Counted from the stretch's first letter, positions 37,805 through 45,311 are shown. The stretch: 64,000 nt of DNA from Kribbella aluminosa (GCF_017876295.1 NZ_JAGINT010000002.1:806001-870000), one strand, 5' to 3'. Made by a program: numbers and translations. The notes: a model not told the origin generated them from the sequence alone.

Positions 37805-37865
37805 GTGGTTCTTTAACCACAGCCCCGGCGTGACGGCCCTACCACGGCCTCGTGCCGGGGTTTTT
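37805..37865 (+). terminator. Tandem hairpins ending in a strong terminator
   Basis: GTGGTT-CTTT-AACCAC (37805-37820) is followed by a long stem CCCCGGC/GCCGGGG (37823-37829 and 37854-37860) and TTTTT (37861-37865). With the promoter just upstream this could be a short structured RNA; alternatively it insulates the element boundary. Confidence 0.6.
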
Positions 37866-38135
37866 CGTCGGTATGACTGTACGCGGCGGACTGGACACAA
37901 CGGTGGTAACGACCCGGAGACGTCCGGCGTGTCGCGCGGACGAACGCTTTCCGACCATGAGATTGGGCGCGGCGACTGAACGCCGGCTCGCCGGCCGGAC
38001 CCTCGGAGTCACTCCAGCCCCACGTATTCCGTACCCCAGCCGTACCCCAACGGCTCCAAACGAACTGATCCCTTGCGCTATCTTTGGCACGGTGGCCCAG
38101 CGGGAAGCGCGTCTGCCCTCCGGTGATGCAGGCTC

Positions 38136-38183
38136 CTACGGATCAGAAGGTTGGGGGTTCGAATCCCTCCGAGCGCGCAAATC
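38136..38183. repeat. attR: second 48-bp copy of the tRNA-Arg 3' half
   Basis: Identical to 26209-26256. It is immediately followed by a second TCCGAGCGCGCAAA, so this 14-mer stands in tandem at 38168-38195. The 45 bp upstream (GGTGGCCCAGCGGGAAGCGC) look like a diverged tRNA 5' half but do not fold with the correct anticodon stem, so no functional tRNA is called. The gap 37705-38549 holds only these sites and hairpins. Confidence 0.92.
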
Positions 38184-38196
38184 CGAGCGCGCAAAC

Positions 38197-38231
38197 AAAC
38201 CCCAGGTCACGAGGTGGATGACCTGGGGTTT
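38197..38231 (+). terminator. Hairpin terminator after attR
   Basis: AAACCCCAGGTCA and TGACCTGGGGTTT form a near-perfect 13-bp stem. Its position after the att repeat mirrors the terminators at 26258 and 39109. Confidence 0.65.
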
Positions 38232-38549
38232 CACTTTGTCCGGGGTTGTCGTGCTAACACGGCACCGCCGCTGACGGGTCTCGTTCGTCGTCCTGGTCTT
38301 CGTCGGCGTGCGCCGGTACACCCGCGACCAGAAGCAAGGTCGTGTGCACGTGCCTCAGATCGTGCAGCCCGAGCATGGGGCAACGGGATCTCTGGAGCAT
38401 CCTCGTCGTCGGCAGGCTCGTTGTAGGACCTCAGCTCGCCGGACGCGGATCACTCTCATTCCGTCTATCGCCTGACGCCGTCCCAGTGGGCTGGGCATCA
38501 AACGGCAGCATGGAATGCTTGAGGGATCTTTGGCTCTCGAAGGGTGTCC

Positions 38550-38889
38550 ATGTCCAGCGTGCCGGTTGCTCGCCCGAAGATCGTTTGTCTGTGCGGTTCC
38601 CTGCGCTTCAGCAGGGAGTTTGCGACCGAGCGCACGCGCTTGACGCTCGATCTGGTGATCGTCCTGGCTCCGGAGGCCACCGAGGCGCCGGTGCTGGACC
38701 CTTTGCTCGTGCGGGGCCTTGGGCGAGCTGCACCTCCGCAGGATCGACCTCGCAGATGAGGTACGAATCGTGAACCCGGGTGGCTATATCGGGGAGGCCA
38801 CCCGCCGCGAGATCGCGTACGCCAACGCATTAGGCAAGCCCATCACGTACTTCCACGAACTGGCGCTGAGGGACAGTCGGCTTCGCTGA
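38550..38889 (+). pseudogene. Small nucleoside-deoxyribosyltransferase-like protein, frameshifted
   Basis: The frame from ATG 38550 reads PKIVCLCGSLRFSREFATER, the glycine-rich start typical of a small family seen in actinomycete mobile elements and phages. One extra G near 38727 shifts it. The remainder (LHLRRIDLADEVRIVNPGGY, IGEATRREIAYANALGKPI) is in another frame to TGA 38889. NPGGYIGE with a downstream Glu is the recognisable core. The restored protein would be about 112 residues. It lies outside attR and probably belongs to a second element remnant. Confidence 0.75.
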
Positions 38890-38973
38890 CCCGAGCGGCG
38901 GTACATCACCCAGCGTCGCGGATCTGCTGGCGGATCACGCCCTCCCGCCGATCCCACTTGCCGAATTTGGCTC

Positions 38974-39040
38974 CTTATGGATCACGGCGCGCCTTCGACG
39001 CGCGGCGCGGACGTGCGCATTGCGGCCTCCGGCGAGGGCC
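38974..39040. repeat. Second copy of the 36758 repeat
   Basis: CTTATGGATCACGGCGCGCC with a GC-rich inverted stretch and GGCCTCCGGC follows the same layout as 36758-36830. One copy lies inside each side of attR, so it may be shared by two related elements. Confidence 0.5.
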
Positions 39041-39108
39041 TCACGACTCCGGGATGACGGGTCGATTTGGCCTGCTAGGTCCTCACACGCGCGGTGGTGG
39101 CGCAAACC

Positions 39109-39146
39109 AAAAGCCCAGGCAGACGTCCTCTGGCCTGGGCTTTTGT
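39109..39146. terminator. Terminator resembling the one after tRNA-Arg
   Basis: AAAGCCCAGG, a 14-nt loop and CCTGGGCTTTT, preceded by GCGCAAAC. It closely matches 26251-26292, including the flanking GTTTCCCGG-like sequence. This is probably the original chromosomal terminator of tRNA-Arg, now displaced about 12.9 kb. Confidence 0.7.
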
Positions 39147-39155
39147 GGTTCCCGG

Positions 39156-40178
39156 CTAGGTGATTGCGGTCAGGTAGTTGAGGGGGATTTCGGCGCGGGC
39201 TCGGAGTTCGGTGGGGTCGGCGTACGGGATGAGGCGTAGCCAGGAGATGAGGCGGTGTACGTCGACGAGTGGCTCCGTGGCGATGAGGTCTTGGCGGAGT
39301 ACGGCGGGGTCGACGTCCAGGTGGTTGTGCCAGATCGTCAGGTAGGTGGTGAGTAGGTCGGCGTGGTCTGCGCGGGAGAGTGGGGCGCGGGTCCATTCGG
39401 TGACTGAGTCGAGGAAGCCGTGCAGGGTGACGAACGGGTGGGCCCGGAGGGTGTTGCCGAAGTCGAAGAAGCGCGGGCGGAGCACACCGGTCGAGCGGTC
39501 GGCGAAGATGTTGGCGGGGTACACGTCGTTCAGCTCCAGGTCCAGCGGTACGAGATGGCTGATAGACGCCGTACGTCGATCCAGAGCGTCGGCCGCCTGC
39601 TCGACGCGGGCGAGCGAGTCGATGCGCAGTGGATGTGTTGCCGGCAGCGCGGACCACTCGCGCGCGACGGCACGTACCCGGTCGCCGGCTGTGGTGGGGG
39701 CGAGTTCGATCAGCCCGGGATACGCGTCGAGGCGACCGAGGAGGGCGCACTGCAGCCGGGCGAGGGCGCGGACCACCGTGCGCCGCGTCGCCTGATCCGC
39801 AACGTCCCCGTGGGTGAGCGTCGTGCCCTGATCATCCGTGAGCAGCCGACCGCGTTCCCGATCCACCGCGAGCGGCAGGACCACGTACTCCGGCGCAACC
39901 TCCGCCATCGCCGCCACCAGCCCGGCCTCGAACCGATGGCCCGGATTGTTCTCCTTCAACCACACGAGTCCCTCGCCGGTCGGATAACACCGCACCACAG
40001 ACCAGAACCGCGCCCGATAGGTCACCGCCTCCCCAACAACCCGCCGCCCATGTGCAGCCAGCCGGCTCCCAACCCACGCGTCAACCTCCCGCTCCCACGC
40101 CACCGACCCCCAACGCCTAACCCACTGCCCTCCCGCATCCGGCCCCAACGGCCGCGCCAACGGCACACAACGCAACAT
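39156..40178 (-). CDS. APH-like phosphotransferase with degenerate catalytic loop
   Basis: A 340-residue protein with the aminoglycoside-phosphotransferase/choline-kinase fold. The Brenner-type loop is LNDVYPANIF instead of HGDLHPGNIF: the catalytic Asp and the Asn are kept, but the His and Gly are replaced. The metal-binding FFDFGN follows. An N-terminal lobe (VRCYPTGEGLVWLKENNPG) is present. Substrate unknown; resistance should not be assumed. It lies next to the displaced tRNA terminator, at the edge of normal chromosome. Confidence 0.78.
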   Translation of the reverse strand: MLRCVPLARPLGPDAGGQWVRRWGSVAWEREVDAWVGSRLAAHGRRVVGEAVTYRARFWSVVRCYPTGEGLVWLKENNPGHRFEAGLVAAMAEVAPEYVVLPLAVDRERGRLLTDDQGTTLTHGDVADQATRRTVVRALARLQCALLGRLDAYPGLIELAPTTAGDRVRAVAREWSALPATHPLRIDSLARVEQAADALDRRTASISHLVPLDLELNDVYPANIFADRSTGVLRPRFFDFGNTLRAHPFVTLHGFLDSVTEWTRAPLSRADHADLLTTYLTIWHNHLDVDPAVLRQDLIATEPLVDVHRLISWLRLIPYADPTELRARAEIPLNYLTAIT

Positions 40179-40425
40179 CCCGCGACCTTAGTGCGCGAGT
40201 CGCTCGGATCAGCTTCGTTCGCGGGGCGTCGGCCGATCCCGACGTACGGCCGAATCTCGAGCGCTCTGTACGTCGGGACGCGCTGCGGACTGGTGATTCG
40301 CCAACAGGCGTTCGGCCCGGACTGTCGGCAGGTGGATCTCACGGTCGGTGTCGTTCCCGTCGAGGACGAACTCGAGTGCGTCTTCGTCTGTGTAGTAACG
40401 TCGAAGGGCAGGCCGAGCGCGGGCA

Positions 40426-40860
40426 TCAGTCCAGGCAGAAGTCGTTGCCCTCGACATCGTTCATCCAGATGCAGGACTCGTTCTCCTCGTCGGCGCGCTG
40501 GAGCAGTACCTCGACGGCGCCGAGCGCGACCAGGCGATCCCGTTCGGCCTCGAGGGCGGCGAGCCGCTCGGCGCCGACCATCCCGGTGCCCACGCGTACG
40601 TCGAGATGTACGCGGTTCTTCACGACCTTGCCCTCAGGCACGCGCTGGAAGAACAGCCGCGGACCTTCGCCGGTCGGGTCGGTGCAGGCGAACCAGCTGC
40701 CGGCTTGGTCCGCCGGCAGCGTGCGGTTGTACTCGTCCCACGACGCGAACCCCTCCGGCGGCTCCGGTGCGACGTACCCGAGCACCTCGCACCAGAACCG
40801 CGCGACCCGCTCCGGGTCCGCGCAGTCGAAGGTGATCTGGACGTTCCTGACCGTTGTCAC
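40426..40860 (-). CDS. VOC superfamily (glyoxalase-like) protein
   Basis: A 144-residue glyoxalase-like domain protein with paired beta-alpha-beta modules: VQITFDCADPERVARFWCEVLGY and RVHLDVRVGTG, ending in NDVEGNDFCLD. Metal-ligand-like His and Glu positions are partly present. Function in this subgroup is unknown. The 247 bp downstream (40179-40425) contain a short protein-like stretch on the same strand that I could not confirm as a gene. Confidence 0.82.
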   Translation of the reverse strand: MTTVRNVQITFDCADPERVARFWCEVLGYVAPEPPEGFASWDEYNRTLPADQAGSWFACTDPTGEGPRLFFQRVPEGKVVKNRVHLDVRVGTGMVGAERLAALEAERDRLVALGAVEVLLQRADEENESCIWMNDVEGNDFCLD

Positions 40861-40942
40861 CGGACCACGGTAAAGGTGCCGTCGGCCGCGGGTCCACCGT
40901 AAATCCGTACCGCCGTCGCGACCGGCACGCCATCATGGCGGG

Positions 40943-41716
40943 ATGGACGTCGAGGAAGAGCTGACCGGCGGGAACGTCGCCGACCGCGTCGTCCGGATCG
41001 GGGCGACCGTGCGGAAGCCGGCGCTCGCGCACACCGCCGGCGTCGAGGCGGTCCTCGCGCACCTGGACGGCAAGGCCTTCGCGCTGGACGGCAAGGCCTT
41101 CGCGCCGCGGACGCTCGGGCGGGACGACCAGGGACGGCACGTGCTCGAGTACATCCCGGGAACGCTGGCGGACACACTTCCGCCGTTCTCCGTCGACGAA
41201 CTACGCCGCCTCGGCCGGCTGATCCGCGAACTCCACGACGCGATGGCGACGTTCGACCCGCCGGCGGACGCGGCCTGGCATCCCGTCGTACCGGACCCGG
41301 CCGGCGGCGACCTGATCTGCCACGGCGACCTCGCCCCGTGGAACCTGGTCTGCGGCGACGACCGCTGGACCTTCATCGACTGGGACAACGCCGGTCCTTC
41401 GACGCGGCTGTGGGATCTCGGGTACGCCGCCCAAACGCTCGTACCGCTGCTGCCGACCGGCGACGTCACGGTCGACGCCCCGCCATTGCGCGCGTTCGTG
41501 GACGGGTACGGGCTGGACCACGAGGAGCGTCTTGCGTTCCCGGCTCAGCTGGCGGCCCGGACGCGCGGTTCGTACGAACTCCTGGTCCGCGGCCACGAAA
41601 CCGGCGAGGAACCGTGGGCGACGCACTACGCGAACGGTCACGCGGACTTCTGGGGACCGGCCGCGGAGTACTCCGCACTCCACCACGACGCCTGGGTAGA
41701 TGCTCTGATCCACTAA
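40943..41716 (+). CDS. Aminoglycoside phosphotransferase family protein
   Basis: A 257-residue kinase-like protein with the complete catalytic loop CHGDLAPWNLV (about residue 127) and metal motif FIDWDNAGPSTRLWDLGYA. Near residues 42-55 the segment DGKAFAL is duplicated (DGKAFAP), from a 21-bp tandem duplication around 41065-41106 that did not break the frame. Substrate unknown. An inverted repeat follows the stop at once. Confidence 0.85.
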   Translation: MDVEEELTGGNVADRVVRIGATVRKPALAHTAGVEAVLAHLDGKAFALDGKAFAPRTLGRDDQGRHVLEYIPGTLADTLPPFSVDELRRLGRLIRELHDAMATFDPPADAAWHPVVPDPAGGDLICHGDLAPWNLVCGDDRWTFIDWDNAGPSTRLWDLGYAAQTLVPLLPTGDVTVDAPPLRAFVDGYGLDHEERLAFPAQLAARTRGSYELLVRGHETGEEPWATHYANGHADFWGPAAEYSALHHDAWVDALIH

Positions 41717-41748
41717 TACCAGTGGTCTACTCAACAGACCAATGGTAT
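41716..41748. promoter_or_regulatory. 13-bp inverted repeat between APH and methyltransferase genes
   Basis: ATACCAGTGGTCT (41716-41728), spacer of 7, AGACCAATGGTAT (41736-41748): 12 of 13 positions pair. No T run follows, so an operator for the downstream methyltransferase is more likely than a terminator. Confidence 0.45.
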
Positions 41749-41800
41749 GACTGGTCCTGCCGTCAGGTCGGCATCAGGAACTCACTCGCAAAGGAGCCTG

Positions 41801-42414
41801 ATGAGCACCCTGGACCCCAACAGCAGCCCGAGGGCCGACGGGAGCGCCGGCGACGCGGACTACGGCCGGATCGGCGAGGGCTACACGTCGTACCGGCAGC
41901 CCGAACCGGAGTTCGAGGCCGCGATCCGCGCCGCCCTCGGCCCCGCCTGGACGATCCTGAACATCGGCGCCGGCGCCGGTTCGTACGAGCCGCGCGACCT
42001 CGACGTGACCGCGGTCGAACCGTCCGCGAAAATGCGCGCCCAGCGCCCGGCGGACCGAGTCGCGGCGATCGACGGCACCGCCGAGAACCTCCCGTTCGCC
42101 GACGACACCTTCGACGCCGCGATGGCCACGTTCACCGTGCACCAGTGGTCCGACCTGGGTGCCGGGCTGGTCGAAGTACGCCGGGTCACCCGCGGCCCGG
42201 TCGTCGTACTGACGTGTGACCCGAGCGGCTGCTCGACCCCGGCGCGCGGAAGGCGAACTCGGCCTGGAGCTTCGTCGCGCCCGAGGTCCACGAACGGTTC
42301 GAAACCACGCTCGCCAACGATCTGTCCAGCGGCGCTTGGGACACGAAGTACGGGCAACTCCGCATCCAGGAACACTTCCGCGGCGCACTGGTCCTGATCG
42401 TCTCACCGGGCTGA
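41801..42414 (+). pseudogene. Chimeric SAM methyltransferase remnant
   Basis: ATG 41801 has AAGGAG ahead of it. The first 130 residues are a good class I methyltransferase (YGRIGEGYTSYRQPEPEFEA, TILNIGAGAGSYEPRD, AVEPSAKMRAQRP, FTVHQWSDLGAGLVEVRRV) up to VVVLTCDP. From about 42225 the in-frame sequence is noise to 42397, while another frame reads as the C-terminus of a different methyltransferase (KANSAWSFVAPEVHERFE, then HFRGALVLIVSPG) to 42414. The gene looks like a deletion fusion of two methyltransferase genes, out of frame. Confidence 0.68.
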
Positions 42415-42441
42415 CCTGCTCGACCGCAACAATGGACCGCG

Positions 42442-43674
42442 ATGGCGAAGATGCTGAGCGGGATACTCGCCGCGGGCGCGGTTCTGATGGCGCTCGTTGC
42501 CCTCGGCATCGGGTTGCACTGGCCGTACCGGATCGACGGGCCTGGCGCGCTGTCGGCGGCGTTCAGCGCGTTCAGCGGGTGGCTGGTGATCTATCTGGTC
42601 GGGGCGATCCTTGTTGTCGTCGATGCGGTCCGGCTGGCGCGGCGGCGCGATCTCGACGCGCTGCAGCGATCCGCGAACCTGGTCAAGCTCGTCGCCGTTC
42701 CGTTCTTCGTGCTGAACTTCGTCGCGTTCGCCGAATCGGTCCTGGTCGTCGGTTCCGGTGACGGCGATCACCTCGGCATCGACGGGCTCCTGCTGGCGCT
42801 GCTGGTCGTCTTCCTGACGTACGTCGCGATGCTGCCGACGTCGGCGTACGGCGTCGCTGTCCTGGTACTGCTCCGCAAGGACGGCCGGATCGGGCGGACG
42901 TTCTTCGGCGTGAACATGCTGCTGCACGTCCTGTTCGTGGTGGATGTGCTCAGCTCGATCGTGGTGGTCGAGGTCGCCCGCTCCATCCTCGGCCGTCGCC
43001 CGCCGGCGCGGTCACGGAACCTGTTGCCCGGCGTACTCGCCACCGGCTCGGCGGTTGCGCTGGTCTGGCTCGCCCTCGTCGCGACCTTCGCGGTGCTCCA
43101 TTACGACGAGTACCCGACTCTGCCGAGGGGTTTCCTGATGAGCTGCATCTGGTTGCTCGGGTACGGCGTGTTCGTGGAGTTCCTGCTGCTCGTCGTGGTG
43201 CCCGTCGTACCGCTGGTCACGTTCCGCGCGGCGGTCCGCCTCTTCGTGCAGAGCGACACCGAAACCCTCGCCCGAACCGCCCGCACCGTGAAGCTCGTGA
43301 TGATCCCGCTCTTCCTCCAGAACTTCATCCTGTGTGCGGCCGTCGTCTACGCCGTGACGATCCTCCCGATCGCCCTCACCGGCGGCAGAATCGGCCCGAG
43401 CACCGGCACCGCCGTCGCCTTCATCGGCGCGTTCACCCTCACCGGCCTGATCCCCGCAGTCATCGGCACCTACCTGATGCTGCTCCCCACCTCGATCTAC
43501 AGCATCACCTATCTCACCCTGCGCCTCCGCCACCACACCATCACCCCCAGGTCCTACCTCCTCCACACCCTCCTGCAACTCCTCTTCGTCACCGACATCA
43601 TCAGCACCGTCGCCCTAACCCAAAAACCTCAACCCAGGGGCTCCGGCCAGGCGGTCGCCGGCAGCAACTCATGA
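42442..43674 (+). CDS. Multi-spanning membrane protein with duplicated halves
   Basis: A 410-residue protein with about ten transmembrane helices. Two halves repeat: LVKLVAVPFFVLNFVAFAES with LPTSAYGVAVLVLLR and LLHVLFVVDVLSS in the first; TVKLVMIPLFLQNFILCAAV with LPTSIYSITYLTLRLR and LLQLLFVTDIIST in the second. No transporter or enzyme motif is recognised. The C-terminal tail is short and polar. Function unknown. Confidence 0.78.
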   Translation: MAKMLSGILAAGAVLMALVALGIGLHWPYRIDGPGALSAAFSAFSGWLVIYLVGAILVVVDAVRLARRRDLDALQRSANLVKLVAVPFFVLNFVAFAESVLVVGSGDGDHLGIDGLLLALLVVFLTYVAMLPTSAYGVAVLVLLRKDGRIGRTFFGVNMLLHVLFVVDVLSSIVVVEVARSILGRRPPARSRNLLPGVLATGSAVALVWLALVATFAVLHYDEYPTLPRGFLMSCIWLLGYGVFVEFLLLVVVPVVPLVTFRAAVRLFVQSDTETLARTARTVKLVMIPLFLQNFILCAAVVYAVTILPIALTGGRIGPSTGTAVAFIGAFTLTGLIPAVIGTYLMLLPTSIYSITYLTLRLRHHTITPRSYLLHTLLQLLFVTDIISTVALTQKPQPRGSGQAVAGSNS

Positions 43675-43682
43675 AGCGGAAC

Positions 43683-44339
43683 CTAGCCGTCGAGGAGGTC
43701 GAGGTACGCGCGTGCTGCCGCGAGACTGGTCGGGTTTCCGTGGGAGTTGAGTAGTTGCCGGAGCGCGGCCAGTTGGGCAGGGCGGTCGGTGGTTGGGGGG
43801 CCGCCGAGGAACTGGATCGTATGCGTCGCGTCGGGGGAGTGGCGGGCGATCTGCTTGGCGGCGATCGGGATGAGGGCTATTCGCATCGCGTGTTGCTCGG
43901 CGGGGGTCTTCGGGGTGGCGGGCTCGCGTTCGCCGGCGTTCAGGTATGTCGTGAACGTGGCCGTCGTGCGGCGGATTGGGCGGTGCTCGAACAGGAGCGT
44001 GCTGTCGGACGGCCAGCTCGCGTGGGACACCGGGTGCACGTGCCAGTCGACCCACAGCGGGAGACCGTCCACGACGTACTGCGCGCTGATCGCTCGCGTC
44101 CCGGCCGGTCCGTTGTGGCGGGCGTCGATCGCGAAGGTTCGGCCGGCGCTCGGGAGTGCGACCGAGTCGAGGTGTGAGTCGTCGACCACGACGAGTAGGT
44201 CGACGTCGCTCCATTCGTCCGCGCGTCCGGCGCCGAGTGAGCCGACGAGGGCTGCGCCGATGACCGCCGCGTCTGCCCGGAGCGCGGCGGTCGTCGCGCG
44301 AAGCCAGCGGTCGCGGAGATCTACCAGTGGGCTGGTCAT
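43683..44339 (-). CDS. Nucleotidyltransferase-fold protein (aminoglycoside adenylyltransferase-like)
   Basis: A 218-residue protein with the NTP_transf_2 signature GSLGAGRADEWSDVDLLVVVDD (about residues 28-49; the Gly-Ser and Asp-x-Asp metal site). A helical C-terminal half follows. ATG 44339 overlaps the upstream TGA (ATGA), making it the last gene of a three-gene operon with the phosphatase and zinc-finger regulator. Substrate unknown; such proteins modify small molecules, nucleotides or proteins. Confidence 0.82.
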   Translation of the reverse strand: MTSPLVDLRDRWLRATTAALRADAAVIGAALVGSLGAGRADEWSDVDLLVVVDDSHLDSVALPSAGRTFAIDARHNGPAGTRAISAQYVVDGLPLWVDWHVHPVSHASWPSDSTLLFEHRPIRRTTATFTTYLNAGEREPATPKTPAEQHAMRIALIPIAAKQIARHSPDATHTIQFLGGPPTTDRPAQLAALRQLLNSHGNPTSLAAARAYLDLLDG

Positions 44340-44896
44340 CGCGGGAGAAACACCTCGTCGTTCGGTTGGTCGGCGGCCGTGAGGTCGAACGGGTGTACGC
44401 CGCAGTGCTCGATGCCGCGGGTGCCGGTGAGGGTTTCGATCACGACGCTGTGGCAGACGGCGATGAACGGTGCGCCGGTGGCGTGGCGGCGGAGGGCGCC
44501 GAGGGCTCGGCGGCGGACGGAAGCATGGGGTTCCCAGGCGCGGGACTCGCCCGGCGGCCAGGTGCCGTTGTGTTTGGCGCAATCGTCGATGGCGGCAAGT
44601 GCCTGGGAGGATCGCCAGGTGAGGGTGTTGTCCGGGAGCCATTCGCGCAGGTCGACGTCGACGGCGGTGAGCGGGAGCTGGGTCTCGGCGGCGATCAGCG
44701 CGGCGGTCTGGAGTGCGCGCGTCATCGGCGACGCGATGATCCGCGCGGCGCCGCAGCCACGCAGTCGGCGGCCGGCCTCTTGCGCCTGCTGTACACCCAG
44801 CGCGGACAGCGGTGCGAAGTCCCGGGCAGGGCCCCACCAGCCTTCCTCGTCCAGCTGAGTGCCGTCGGCCTCGCCGTGCCGTACGAGCAGGATCAT
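44336..44896 (-). CDS. Histidine phosphatase family protein
   Basis: A 186-residue phosphoglycerate-mutase-like phosphatase. The catalytic motif LVRHGEADG is at the N-terminus, the second Arg in SPMTRALQTAAL, and the second His in AVCHSVVIE. ATG 44896 overlaps the zinc-finger gene stop by one base (TGATG), and the 3' end overlaps the nucleotidyltransferase start. Pairing of a phosphatase with a nucleotidyltransferase hints at opposite reactions on one compound, but this is speculation. Confidence 0.87.
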   Translation of the reverse strand: MILLVRHGEADGTQLDEEGWWGPARDFAPLSALGVQQAQEAGRRLRGCGAARIIASPMTRALQTAALIAAETQLPLTAVDVDLREWLPDNTLTWRSSQALAAIDDCAKHNGTWPPGESRAWEPHASVRRRALGALRRHATGAPFIAVCHSVVIETLTGTRGIEHCGVHPFDLTAADQPNDEVFLPR

Positions 44897-45240
44897 CACT
44901 CCTCCCCGGAGTACCGTTCCCAGGCCGACTGCCTGCTGACGCCGAGCGCCTCGCCGATCCGCGCCCAGGTCACCGACCGCGAACGCAACCGGAGCACCCG
45001 ATCCTGTACGGCGGCCTCGACCTGACCGCGGGACGCGTCGAGGCGCGCCATGTCCGCCAGCAGCTCCTCGTCGGTCTTCCCGTCCAACGGCGGGAACGAC
45101 GGCAGCGGCTGGTCGCTCATCACGCGTTCGCACAGCTCGACGCACTCGTTGCAGATGAACACTCCCGGCCCCGCGATCAGGTGCTGTACGTCGTCCCGCA
45201 CCTTCCCGCAGAACGAGCAGCGCAACACGTTGTCCGACAT
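44896..45240 (-). CDS. ClpX-type zinc finger plus HTH regulator
   Basis: A 114-residue protein joining a C4 zinc finger like that of ClpX (CSFCGKVRDDVQHLIAGPG then ICNECVELC) to a C-terminal HTH (VTWARIGEALGVSRQSAWERY). There is no ATPase domain. Two perfect palindromes directly upstream suggest autoregulation and control of the operon with the phosphatase and nucleotidyltransferase. It may sense zinc or redox state through the four Cys. Confidence 0.82.
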   Translation of the reverse strand: MSDNVLRCSFCGKVRDDVQHLIAGPGVFICNECVELCERVMSDQPLPSFPPLDGKTDEELLADMARLDASRGQVEAAVQDRVLRLRSRSVTWARIGEALGVSRQSAWERYSGEE

Positions 45241-45256
45241 CTCGACCTCCTCGGTC

Positions 45257-45300
45257 TGTCAGGTAATGCCTGACAAGGTTCTGTCAGGGTAGGCCTGACA
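45257..45300. promoter_or_regulatory. Two perfect palindromic operators TGTCAGG-N5-CCTGACA
   Basis: TGTCAGG-TAATG-CCTGACA at 45257-45275 and TGTCAGG-GTAGG-CCTGACA at 45282-45300, centre-to-centre 25 bp, starting 17 bp upstream of the zinc-finger/HTH gene. Identical arms with different spacers are strong evidence for a protein-binding site. Confidence 0.75.
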
Positions 45301-45311
45301 AACCGCCGAGG

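Larger units (their letters stand above)
26257..38135. mobile_element. Degraded actinomycete integrative and conjugative element (AICE) in tRNA-Arg
   Basis: An element of about 11.9 kb between 48-bp att repeats. From the left it carries a tyrosine integrase, an excisionase-type HTH, a RepSA-like replication initiator, a WhiB protein and an FtsK/TraB-type translocase remnant: the standard pSAM2-type AICE backbone, all on the minus strand with ATGA-type overlaps. Integrase, Rep and FtsK are all broken, so it should be unable to excise and transfer unaided. The cargo at 30612-37704 includes a putative nuclease, CutA, a TPR regulator, an HNH-like protein and small ORFs. Confidence 0.88.

Noticed and set aside
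38092..38183. Possible second complete tRNA at the right end of the element
   Set aside because: The 3' half matches tRNA-Arg, but the 5' half does not give a paired acceptor or a 7-nt anticodon loop, so it is an att remnant.
40209..40457. Small gene antisense-free in the gap after the VOC gene
   Set aside because: A stretch (RYYTDEDALEFVLDGNDTDRE) looks protein-like but lacks a clear start and overlaps the VOC stop; support is too weak.
39156..41716. Aminoglycoside resistance genes
   Set aside because: The APH-like proteins have degenerate or generic kinase motifs, and this superfamily covers many non-antibiotic substrates.
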